Shown here piece by piece: positions 18,693-27,480 of a stretch of 36,225 bases of DNA. How positions within the stretch are numbered: position 1 is the stretch's first letter; the number at the start of each line of letters is the position of its first letter. A program made the position numbers and the translations under genes. Where the stretch lies: NCBI GenBank assembly GCA_016928875.1, contig JAFGJY010000096.1, positions 1 through 36,225 on the forward strand, in the 5' to 3' direction. Source of the DNA: Candidatus Omnitrophota bacterium (GTDB lineage Bacteria > Omnitrophota > Omnitrophia > JAHJGZ01 > JAFGJY01). The notes below the pieces were generated by a model. That model had not been told where the DNA came from. It saw only the letters and a list, made by a program, of their open reading frames with translations, and did no database searches.

Positions 18693-19037
18693 TTATTGAC
18701 TTTTCATAAGCAAAGAAACTGTCACAGATGAATAGATAAACGCTGGTATGCTATCAAGACCCAGCATTAGAAATAATTTTAGTGAAAGTGCAAAGGCTGT
18801 TGTCATCATGATATGGCTTATGAGCAATTGTGTCCTGTTATGTCGTTTGGAAGAAATGGACTGCAGCGTGTGGCCGTCCTTGGATATACGAAACAATTGC
18901 GCAACAGGTGTTGCAAGTGTTGCATAATCACTTTCATGGGCATAGGCTTCTCCGGGAATGCCATTGAGCAGAGAAACCACTAAAAAAAGTGTACAAGTTA
19001 TAATACTCACCATTCGCAGCATGACATATTGCTCCAT
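18693..19037 (-). CDS. Small membrane protein of unknown function
   Basis: ORF with signal-like N-terminus and C-terminal hydrophobic segments; start uncertain (several Met). Confidence 0.45.
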   Translation of the reverse strand: MEQYVMLRMVSIITCTLFLVVSLLNGIPGEAYAHESDYATLATPVAQLFRISKDGHTLQSISSKRHNRTQLLISHIMMTTAFALSLKLFLMLGLDSIPAFIYSSVTVSLLMKSQ

Positions 19038-19287
19038 TTACACTACAAAGAAATGGGCCCTGTTTTTCTTAACTTATTGTTATTAAATAAGTTTGAGAGA
19101 TATTCGATGCAATGTAGATTGAAAGTCTAATGTGGCCAAATACTACCATATGTATTAATAGGTGTCAAACGAGGATGTGTTGGTGGTGTTTACATGATTT
19201 AACAAATTACAAGATCGTATAATTCAGGTAACAAAGGTAATCATTAATTCTTTTCCTTAGCAATGCATAAGGAATACGTGTGATACC

Positions 19288-19316
19288 TTGCCTTTTCACA
19301 ATTCCTTGTGTATAAT
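19288..19316 (+). promoter_or_regulatory. Sigma70-type promoter for tRNA-Arg
   Basis: TTGCCT (19288-19293), 17-nt spacer, TATAAT (19311-19316). Confidence 0.75.
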
Positions 19317-19381
19317 GCCTAAACTTCATCGCCCCCGTTCCGCCAGAAGACGGCAGGACGAAGATATGGTTTAAGATAGTT

Positions 19382-19454
19382 GCCCCCGTAGCTCAGTAGG
19401 ATAGAGCACAGGTTTCCTAAACCTGGAATGTGCGTTCGAATCGCGCCGGGGGCA
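19382..19454 (+). tRNA. tRNA-Arg(CCT)
   Basis: Cloverleaf: acceptor GCCCCCG/CGGGGGC, D stem GCTC/GAGC, anticodon stem CAGGT/ACCTG with loop TTCCTAA, T arm GTGCG-TTCGAAT-CGCGC; CCA not encoded. Confidence 0.93.
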
Positions 19455-19576
19455 TTTTTATTTCATACGTAATTGTAAGTCATCATTAGAGTAAACACAG
19501 TTATAAGATACGTGTACCACTACCCATAGTAAGAAACCTTATATAAAGTCTACATATAGGTCTACCAGGCAAATAT

Positions 19577-19608
19577 GAACATTCACTCGCTGAATGTTCT
19601 ATTTTTTT
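19577..19608 (+). terminator. Rho-independent terminator
   Basis: GAACATTCA CTCGC TGAATGTTC followed by TATTTTTTT. Confidence 0.85.
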
Positions 19609-19687
19609 GCTAAAGCTCCTTAAATACTACACTAATCACGTCGTTAATCTATTCAAAAGGAAGTCACCTTATTAGCAAGGAGGGATT

Positions 19688-20215
19688 ATGTCGGGGGTTA
19701 AACACGATGTGCGCCAAAAGTATCTACTGCAGGAAATCGAGAATGCGAGTGCTATCGGGCGTGTTATCATGCTCATCGATGCGTGTAATCGTTTTTTAAG
19801 CGAGGCGAAAGACGCACTAAAGAAAAAAGACAGAGTTATCTTCAATGAAAGGATCATTCGGGCGAAGAACATTATTCGTGAGCTGCGCAATGCCTTGAAC
19901 CTGGACCTTGATCCGGCTATGGGCGGCAATCTGTATCGTCTTTATACGTATTTTCTTAAGCAATTGATCGAAGCAAATCGGTCCCGCACTGATGCGCCGA
20001 TCGACTATGTCATCAATCAAATGACGACGCTCAATAACGCCTGGAAACAAGCAGAACGCCAGGGCCTGGGTAAAGAGGTCAAGCGTTATGAAGAGCGCAT
20101 GGGAACAAATGACGTTAATATCATTCGCAGGGTCACCCCGACCATGCAGCAAAAAGTGGCCATGTCTCAAAAAAGTGGGAATAGTTTACTAGAAACATTA
20201 AATGTCCGTGCATAA
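19688..20215 (+). CDS. fliS: FliS-like flagellar export chaperone
   Basis: FliS-type layout: YLLQEIENASAIGRVIMLIDACNRFLSEAKDALKKKDRVIFNERIIRAKNIIRELRNALNLDLDPAMGGNLYRLYTYFLKQLIEANRSRTDAPIDYVINQMTTLNNAWKQA. Confidence 0.8.
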   Translation: MSGVKHDVRQKYLLQEIENASAIGRVIMLIDACNRFLSEAKDALKKKDRVIFNERIIRAKNIIRELRNALNLDLDPAMGGNLYRLYTYFLKQLIEANRSRTDAPIDYVINQMTTLNNAWKQAERQGLGKEVKRYEERMGTNDVNIIRRVTPTMQQKVAMSQKSGNSLLETLNVRA

Positions 20216-20235
20216 AACCTAAAAAGATCTGACGC

Positions 20236-20269
20236 AAAAAAGGCCTTGGACACCCCCAAGGCCTTTTTT
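20236..20269. terminator. Rho-independent terminator
   Basis: Perfect 14-bp stem AAAAAAGGCCTTGG acaccc CCAAGGCCTTTTTT. Confidence 0.93.
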
Positions 20270-20389
20270 GTGTCTACCGTCCTCATACTTGCATTCTTGC
20301 CTAGTATATGTTATTTATTAATACAACCGATTAATCCAAACCTCATTTTCGCATAACATATTAAAAACAAAAAGGATACGAGATAACGT

Positions 20390-22183
20390 ATGTTTTTTTT
20401 GCGTTCAGCAGTGGTATATTTTCTAGCATTTTTCTTATTATGGTCGAATATGCCGCAAGCATTTTCTGCTTCCCAGTCAAGCACTCTTAATGTATATCTT
20501 AATCCCCAGGAATTGAATATCGATGATCTGCGTGCTCAAATAAAAGACGCGAATTTTAATGCTTCGAGCAAATTGGATACGCTTCTCAGTAAGCAAGGGC
20601 GTTATATAAGTTCTCTAAAAATGAACAAAGCGTTTTCCGATGCACAAGATTTGCTTCATAAGGCTATGCGAGCCTACAAAAGCTACAGAGAATTGACGAC
20701 GGATCCGTATGATAGCTATTTGCATGCTTTCTATATCTTGAATACACAGTTAACCATTCTTGAGGATATTTTATTGATCCTGCGCGAACAGAAGGGGCGT
20801 GTGAAAAAGTGGGACAAACATAAAGAGCGCTGGCTCGCGATATATGAAAAATATGCTTTTGATCCCCAGAAAGCTTTCTATATAAAGCAAATGTATTATT
20901 TGCTTAGCAGTCGTTCTGTCAATTTGTGTTATATAAAGAGAAATAAAAGGTTGTCGGTATTCAACCGAATGCAACGAATCATGGAGATAATGCTTGATAT
21001 CCTTGAAAAAGAGCCGGGGAAAATTAAGTCTAATTCTGACGCATATACATCTCTCATGGATTATATGTTCGTTTTTCATACAACATTTGGGGTAATCGAG
21101 GATTATCAATTTATTGCGCGACAAGAGAATCTTATGAAAATATTATCGAGGTGGATGGCTATTTTGGAAAAACATAAGTATTTTCAGGAATCAAGAGCCA
21201 TACAAGAGCGCTACAGTGTGTATTTCTTGCCTGTATACGGGAAGCAGATCTTTAAGGATATTGATTATATCATTGGAGAAACCCCCGTAATAAAAAAAGG
21301 TTTTGAATTAATACAAAAAAAGAAAGATACGAAAAGAGTAAAAGAAACCGATGTTAATAAACTTGTTGAAGATCTAACTGATTTCGTAGAGAAATTGCAG
21401 CCAATGCAGGAGAGGGATGTGTGGAGTTATGTAACAATATTATTTAATTTTTGCATAGTCGAATACATGGAATATGCTCGTACATCTTCACAGGTAAGTG
21501 AAAAAAAATATTATTATGACCGCGCATTAGGTTTGCTCAAATGGAATATAATAAAATACGTGCTTTATAAAGAGCAAAGTCATGCATGCGGGCAATTGCC
21601 TTGGATCTTGAGAAACTATAATTATTTCTTTTATTCATATATTATGGATCCCCAGAAGATAGATATCCTTTCATTTCAAGACGAGGAAGAACTTAAAATG
21701 GTGATGGAATGGCTCAGTTTGGAATGGAGCATTTTAAAGAATTCTTACACGCGGATCGAGCAGGGAGAAATACGCTTTAATAGGCCTCAACTAGATGCAG
21801 AGTTATTTAATTTTATGAAAGTGGCGATTCGCGTGGCTTTACGATGCAACGATAAACAAAATTATGTTGGCGGATTGGAGTTCATCATGCTGGCGTATCA
21901 AGTCATTGCTCAATATGAAGATGTGATTAGTGTTGAAACGTTACGGAACTTTAAGGAAAAGAACGATCCTAAATCGCGTATTGAAACAGGTCGGTTCAGA
22001 ACAGTGTTTCACAAGATTTTGAAAGGATTGCAGCAGCAAGGGAATAATGCTAAGGTCGTTGAGGTAATGTCAGCGTTGCGAAATGATAATAATACGGTCA
22101 GTAATTATTTAAAGGATTATTTTCCTATTGTGGAGCAGCGTGAAGAAAGCTCTGAGGAGATACTGCACCTCATCGCGGCGTAA
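20390..22183 (+). CDS. Secreted, helix-rich protein of unknown function (597 aa)
   Basis: Signal peptide MFFLRSAVVYFLAFFLLWSNMPQAFSA; long uninterrupted ORF with plausible coding composition. Confidence 0.7.
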   Translation: MFFLRSAVVYFLAFFLLWSNMPQAFSASQSSTLNVYLNPQELNIDDLRAQIKDANFNASSKLDTLLSKQGRYISSLKMNKAFSDAQDLLHKAMRAYKSYRELTTDPYDSYLHAFYILNTQLTILEDILLILREQKGRVKKWDKHKERWLAIYEKYAFDPQKAFYIKQMYYLLSSRSVNLCYIKRNKRLSVFNRMQRIMEIMLDILEKEPGKIKSNSDAYTSLMDYMFVFHTTFGVIEDYQFIARQENLMKILSRWMAILEKHKYFQESRAIQERYSVYFLPVYGKQIFKDIDYIIGETPVIKKGFELIQKKKDTKRVKETDVNKLVEDLTDFVEKLQPMQERDVWSYVTILFNFCIVEYMEYARTSSQVSEKKYYYDRALGLLKWNIIKYVLYKEQSHACGQLPWILRNYNYFFYSYIMDPQKIDILSFQDEEELKMVMEWLSLEWSILKNSYTRIEQGEIRFNRPQLDAELFNFMKVAIRVALRCNDKQNYVGGLEFIMLAYQVIAQYEDVISVETLRNFKEKNDPKSRIETGRFRTVFHKILKGLQQQGNNAKVVEVMSALRNDNNTVSNYLKDYFPIVEQREESSEEILHLIAA

Positions 22184-22190
22184 AAATGTT

Positions 22191-23936
22191 TTAGAAGAAA
22201 AGATTAATGAATTGTCCAAGTTCGACCGCTTTTTCGTGTGCTGATTTGTTCTGGTCTTCGATAAGTTCCGCGTAATATTGCCTCAGTGCCGCCCGGCGCT
22301 GTTCTGCCATAAGGTCGTCCCGTTTTTGTTTATCCTCATTAAGTCGTTTTAGAAGGTCTTTTTTAGCTTCGTCATTATACTCGATCTTGCGATTAAGCTG
22401 TTCCTCCAGATCGCGAGCTTTTTCTGCTTCGACCTTTTCCGTATCGTCGATATAGGTCAGAACATCTTTGAAGACCCAATTCGGATTGCGGAATGGTGAT
22501 GATGGAGCACTGCGATCAGTTGCTTCTTTTGCTTCTTGTTCGGGATGCCGCGTTTCCATATCATCGAGATAGACGATAAGGTCTTCTTTTTGCAAACTAT
22601 CACGATAGGCGATGTTTTTCCTGATGCAATCTTCGATATGTTTCTCAAAAAGTAAGGTACTTTCAGACGGTTCTTGCAATATGCTTTTTTCATCGTTCGG
22701 TGCATGCGGTACTGGTGGCGCAACTTCGAGCAGATCGCGTACACTAGGGTCGACCACCTCGCGCTCTTTGTCGATGAGCGGTGTATACATTCTGTATAAT
22801 TCTTCTAAGGCATTCGCGCGTGAACGGCCGCGCTCGGTTCCTTCTGAACGGTTCGGGCTTTGATCTTCAAGCCATAATTCATTAAGAAAATGAAAAAGCT
22901 TAAGTGATATTGTATCGGACGGCGAGATCGCGTTCCATTTCGTGTCGATCGCATATCGGCGCCAGCGTTGGGTGATCCCTGATTCTCGCAACTGCGCAGT
23001 ATGTTCTTGGGCCTTTTTAACAAGCGCAGCACGCTCTTCCCGGCGAATATCGCCTTTCTCATATGCATTATCGATCCGCTGTTTGAGCCGTTCGAAGATC
23101 TTTTTACGGTTTTCGGCGAACAAAGCGTCCTTTGGTGCTTTTCGTTCGCGTGAATCGTTTAAAACCTTTTCTTTGCGGGCCATTACTTCTTCGTTCTTTT
23201 CGTATGGATCACCAACGCTTTCAGCATTAGCAGCAGTACGTTCACGTGCGCGTTCGACACATGCCGCTTTATCTTCAAAGGCTTTGCTTTTGTTAACGCC
23301 CGGCTCAACCGGGGTTTGATCGATGTTTTCAAAGGTCTTCTTATTTTCCGCCTTGCGGTATTCTTCCGCCGCTTTAAGCTTATCTTTGCGTCCTTTTGTA
23401 TTTGTGCGATGTTCGGTGCGTTGGGACTCGGTGGTATCGATATATTCCTTTTCTAACGCATTACGTTCGATACGACGGGCTTTGTTATCTTCGACCAATT
23501 GTTGTTTGCCGGCACGCTTATCATCTGTATAGACTTCGCTTTTTTTCTGGTGTTCACGACGTACGTCATCATTTTCTTTGAACTCGCGTTTTTGGTCATT
23601 ACGCTTGAATTTTCGCTGGGCGTAATATTGTTCGAGATTCTTTTGGATACGTTCAAGTGTTTCTTCATGAAATTCATTACCTTGCTTGACCGATTCGGCA
23701 AGTCTATTTGATAAAGCGATACGCTCTTTGTGTTCTTTTATACTGTCGAGTTTTTTTTGCTCGTGGCGAATGCGCGCAGCTTCCGCTTCTTCATTAATGC
23801 GTGCGCGTGCGCTTTTGGCAGAACTATATCGTTGTGCAAAACGATTTTTACGGGTTTCGATAATGAGGTCGGTCAGCTGCCTGAAATTCAGCTGCTCGAG
23901 CTTGAGATGACTTGGTACGAAGAAATCTCCAAACAT
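22191..23936 (-). CDS. Highly charged coiled-coil protein of unknown function (581 aa)
   Basis: Extended K/E/R/A-rich helical composition, no signal peptide; overlapping plus-strand ORFs lack any recognisable features. Confidence 0.75.
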   Translation of the reverse strand: MFGDFFVPSHLKLEQLNFRQLTDLIIETRKNRFAQRYSSAKSARARINEEAEAARIRHEQKKLDSIKEHKERIALSNRLAESVKQGNEFHEETLERIQKNLEQYYAQRKFKRNDQKREFKENDDVRREHQKKSEVYTDDKRAGKQQLVEDNKARRIERNALEKEYIDTTESQRTEHRTNTKGRKDKLKAAEEYRKAENKKTFENIDQTPVEPGVNKSKAFEDKAACVERARERTAANAESVGDPYEKNEEVMARKEKVLNDSRERKAPKDALFAENRKKIFERLKQRIDNAYEKGDIRREERAALVKKAQEHTAQLRESGITQRWRRYAIDTKWNAISPSDTISLKLFHFLNELWLEDQSPNRSEGTERGRSRANALEELYRMYTPLIDKEREVVDPSVRDLLEVAPPVPHAPNDEKSILQEPSESTLLFEKHIEDCIRKNIAYRDSLQKEDLIVYLDDMETRHPEQEAKEATDRSAPSSPFRNPNWVFKDVLTYIDDTEKVEAEKARDLEEQLNRKIEYNDEAKKDLLKRLNEDKQKRDDLMAEQRRAALRQYYAELIEDQNKSAHEKAVELGQFINLFF

Positions 23937-24097
23937 ATTAATCCTTTAACGTTTATCTGTCCTTAACATAATCCGTTACACGATTAAAGGCTAACACGGA
24001 GAGGATTTACAGTCAAGAGAATGGCGTAAAGCAGCTTTATGGGATAGCGTAACCACATTAAAATAAAAGAGTTAACGAAATTAAAGGTAGAAGTGTT

Positions 24098-25453
24098 TTA
24101 TACAGGCTCTTGTTCGCGAGGCATAATTGTGTGCGGGTTGATCTGATGGTCAGGAATTAAGTTGCAGCGTTCGATCCAGCGTGTGGTTGAAGGCAGTTCC
24201 ATAAAGAGTCTCCAAATAAGTTCCGAGCGATAATTTTCGATCATGCCGACCGTGATGCCTTGATCGATCCCGATATAATGATCAGCCACCCAATTTTCTT
24301 CGAGATTGAATGCATCGCGAAAGCCGCATTGGCTATATACGTTGTCCTTATAATTTTCATAAATATACGTTATGGATCGCAGGGCTTCTTCTTCGCAAAA
24401 GGGAAGCGCGGAGAGAATAGCATATGGTGCGATAGTTCCGTCATGGAAAGCGCGGCCCGGCCGAGCACCATAAGCTTTATATCCACGCGGACCCAGTGAT
24501 GCGGAGAGGCCCCAGATATTTTCTCCATATGTTGGGTGCATATCGCGGCTATTTATGCAGAAAGCGCGATTTGCCAACGTCGCGTTCTTCGAATTTGTGA
24601 AGTAATCTATACCATTATCACTCAGCTCACGAAAGTCGACGAACATGTGTGAGAATTGATACGTAAAGAGTGAACCAGAATGAGCGAATATCACCGGCAG
24701 ACCATTGTATGTTTCTTCCAAGCGGGTCCATTCACTCCAGCATTGAGATGGTACAGTATGACGTAATGCACCGATACTGAGTACGTGCAAGATAAGATGT
24801 TCACTATAGGTGTCCCAATAATAGGGCAGGAAACCGGACTCTGGCTTGTATCCGTGGCAGAAAAGATGTGTATTATTAAGCATCCAATCCCACTCGACAC
24901 GTTCATAAATACTACGAGCAAGTTTTTCAACGATCGTGTCTTTGAAATATTGTCCGGCAATGAGCGCGCTCGCTACACAAAGGGCAGTATCGATAGAAGA
25001 GGCCTCGGATTCCCAGATGCGTTTACCGGAATTGGTGCTTATAAAATGATAAAAAAAACCGCGTTCGTGTTGAACCTTGTTCTGAAGTGTAAAAAGAGTT
25101 CTTTTGACCTTGTCATATGCTTCATCATAGGTGAGCCACTGGTTTTCAGCTGCCACAACTAATGCTATAAGCGAAAAACCCGTAGCAGCGATCGAGGCAG
25201 GTGCGTGGGGCATATTAGAGTCAGGGATAAGGCCTGTCTTAGGATGGGAATACTTAAGGAAATAATTGATAGAATCCCTTTGGACCTTGCTCAGCAGATC
25301 TTCCGTTGTCTCTTGCGCAGCAACCGACCGTATGGGGATCATTCCGGCGATCAACAACAAAAAACATACGATGGTTTTTATAAATGTTGATCTATTCTTT
25401 ACTTGTTTCATACCCTTCCACTTCGGTCGTGATCTTTTGTAAAAGTTCAGCAC
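24098..25453 (-). CDS. Putative glucoamylase-family (PF10091-like) secreted glycoside hydrolase
   Basis: QRDSINYFLKYSHPKTGLIPDSN, ASIAATGFSLIALVVAAENQWLTYDEAYDKVKRTL, ESEASSIDTALCVASALIAGQYF, WGLSASLGPRGYKAYGARPG, DGTIAPYAILSALPF, IDQGITVGMIENYRSELIWRLFM. Start may be 25411. Confidence 0.85.
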   Translation of the reverse strand: MLNFYKRSRPKWKGMKQVKNRSTFIKTIVCFLLLIAGMIPIRSVAAQETTEDLLSKVQRDSINYFLKYSHPKTGLIPDSNMPHAPASIAATGFSLIALVVAAENQWLTYDEAYDKVKRTLFTLQNKVQHERGFFYHFISTNSGKRIWESEASSIDTALCVASALIAGQYFKDTIVEKLARSIYERVEWDWMLNNTHLFCHGYKPESGFLPYYWDTYSEHLILHVLSIGALRHTVPSQCWSEWTRLEETYNGLPVIFAHSGSLFTYQFSHMFVDFRELSDNGIDYFTNSKNATLANRAFCINSRDMHPTYGENIWGLSASLGPRGYKAYGARPGRAFHDGTIAPYAILSALPFCEEEALRSITYIYENYKDNVYSQCGFRDAFNLEENWVADHYIGIDQGITVGMIENYRSELIWRLFMELPSTTRWIERCNLIPDHQINPHTIMPREQEPV

Positions 25454-26063
25454 ACTCTTGCGGGCATGAGTGTTGCGCGAATGCGGACGAGAGGTCGTGT
25501 CCGGTTGATTTTATAAGTGCCATCGTGCGATCAAGCCGGCTGATAACGGTATTAAAAAGCGGGGCGAGTTCGCGGGCTTCATCATATTTTCTGAGTTGAA
25601 TACGGAAGTTAAGCTTGCCGGAGGCGACTTTCATAAAAGAATCTTGCATGCGGAAGATCGGCCCGGCGATCTTGTGGGTCACAAAAATGCTTCCCCATCC
25701 GATCACGAAAAAGAGCAGCGCGATCAGTGGGAATAAGTCCTTGTATGCGTCACGCAGGATCGTATTCAAGATCTCGCGTTCACGCGCGGCAAATAAACTG
25801 AATTCTTTGATCATCGCGAGCGTCATTTCCTCCTGCGATGTCTGTTCACGTGCATCCGCATATTCGCGAAGGCGCGTTGAGAGCTCAAGCCTGCTTTTAA
25901 TACTTTGGTTGCTAAAGTCACGTAAGACCGAGTTCCATATACTCATGTAGACCGATAAGCCCGAGACGAACGAGACAATAAAAAGTACGATCACGATGTA
26001 TAATGCGTAATGCCCTTGCAACGGTTTGTTAATGAAAAAACGTTTTCTTTGATTAGGTTTCAT
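25392..26063 (-). CDS. HAMP-domain membrane protein without a recognisable output domain
   Basis: TM, extracytoplasmic helical segment, TM (LFPLIALLFFVIGWGSIFVTHKIAGPIFRMQDSFMKVASGKLNFRIQLRKYDEARELAPLFNTV); SD GGAGGT before ATG 26063. Confidence 0.75.
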   Translation of the reverse strand: MKPNQRKRFFINKPLQGHYALYIVIVLFIVSFVSGLSVYMSIWNSVLRDFSNQSIKSRLELSTRLREYADAREQTSQEEMTLAMIKEFSLFAAREREILNTILRDAYKDLFPLIALLFFVIGWGSIFVTHKIAGPIFRMQDSFMKVASGKLNFRIQLRKYDEARELAPLFNTVISRLDRTMALIKSTGHDLSSAFAQHSCPQECAELLQKITTEVEGYETSKE

Positions 26064-26186
26064 AATGACCTCCTGATCGTTTATGACCAATAAAGATGAG
26101 ATGAATATTTTATTGAAAATAATATAATGAGTTGCTAAATTTATCTGTATAATAGCATACATTAAATATTCTTCAAAGGATTGTGT

Positions 26187-27434
26187 ATGTCCAACCCAAA
26201 GAAAATCATCGCTATCGTGTTGATGGGGGTATTTTTTTCATTATATACCTTTGCGCAGGAGGTGCAGCCTACCGCACAGCTTACCCAAGATGAGATCCAG
26301 CATATGCGGCTTATTTCTGAAGCATATCTCAAAATGCAGGCTCACTATTATAAGCCGATTCCGCTTGAGCGTTTTGAACAATTCTTTTATCGCAATGCTG
26401 TTATCGCGACAACGCTCATCAAAAATAACGGCGATGACTTCGCGAAGAAATTAGACACATTTATTTATGCGACGTTGGAGTGGATGGTGCTCGAGTTGCG
26501 TGATCCAACCGATACGTTGTCTAAATTTATCCACAAAAAATATTTAAAACGTGTTGTTCGGGAGAACTTGAGTTCGAAGTTCGAAGGTATCGGTATTGAG
26601 GTCGAACAGCGGGCAGAGGGTTTTTTTGTGAGCAAGGTCTATGAAAAAAGTTCGGCCGAAGAACAGGGAGTGCGTTTTAACGATCATGTTTTAATGATTG
26701 ATGGGCAGGATGTAAATGGTTTGAGTTTGAAAGAGATTGAAAGGTTGCTTGCGGTCCCATCGGGAGAGAAGGTCGTTCTATCGATCGTTCATGAGGGCGC
26801 GACAACGGTAATCGAGGTGACGTTAACATGCCGGCTTATCATTATTCCGAGCGTATCGTCCGATTATTTTAAAAAGGAAAAAGCGGCATATATTAAAATT
26901 GCTGAATTTCGGAAAGAGACCGCATCTGAGTTCAAGCAGCATTTGACCGAACGACTGAAGAAGGATACACGCGGGCTTATCATAGATGTCCGTGAAAATG
27001 ACGGCGGGGATATGGATCAGGCGGTCGCTTTATGCGATATATTCTTGCCGGCCGATACGCTTGTATGTTATTTTCTTAAACGTGATGCTGGACGGCAAGA
27101 CCAGAAAACACGAAGCGAGATGGCCGACCTGAAAAGGATTAAGAATATTGTCGTACTGGTAAATAATAAAACGGGAAGTTCGGCTGAGATCATAGCCGGG
27201 ACGCTCAAGTATTACAATGATGTTATTTTGATCGGTACGCGGACAAAGGGGATGGGGGCCTTAAAGAACACGATTCCTCTTTCAGATGGTTCAGCGTTGT
27301 ATATTATAACATCACGCACATATTTACCGGATGGTACAACCTTCGATCAGGTCGGCATAGCGCCGGATATTGAAGTGGCGGATCATGAGCAGCAGCTTGC
27401 GAAAGCGAAGGAACTCGTCACGGCTTCATTATAA
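26187..27434 (+). CDS. S41-family C-terminal processing peptidase-like protein with PDZ domain
   Basis: FEGIGIEVEQRAEGFFVSKVYEKSSAEEQGVRFNDHVLMIDGQDVNGLSLKEIERLL (PDZ), RGLIIDVRENDGGDMDQAVALCDIFLP, NNKTGSSAEIIAGTLK, SRTYLPDGTTFDQVGIAPDIEV; SD AAGGA 6 nt before ATG 26187. Confidence 0.9.
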   Translation: MSNPKKIIAIVLMGVFFSLYTFAQEVQPTAQLTQDEIQHMRLISEAYLKMQAHYYKPIPLERFEQFFYRNAVIATTLIKNNGDDFAKKLDTFIYATLEWMVLELRDPTDTLSKFIHKKYLKRVVRENLSSKFEGIGIEVEQRAEGFFVSKVYEKSSAEEQGVRFNDHVLMIDGQDVNGLSLKEIERLLAVPSGEKVVLSIVHEGATTVIEVTLTCRLIIIPSVSSDYFKKEKAAYIKIAEFRKETASEFKQHLTERLKKDTRGLIIDVRENDGGDMDQAVALCDIFLPADTLVCYFLKRDAGRQDQKTRSEMADLKRIKNIVVLVNNKTGSSAEIIAGTLKYYNDVILIGTRTKGMGALKNTIPLSDGSALYIITSRTYLPDGTTFDQVGIAPDIEVADHEQQLAKAKELVTASL

Positions 27435-27480
27435 AGAATGACGTATTGCAGTTAAATACATAAGAAAGGAGCATCAAACA

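Noticed and set aside
22612-23966. Plus-strand ORFs antisense to the 581-aa coiled-coil gene (e.g. 22942-23319, 23323-23532)
   Set aside because: Ser/Arg/Phe/Leu-rich shadow frames of a K/E-rich gene, without SD or domain features.
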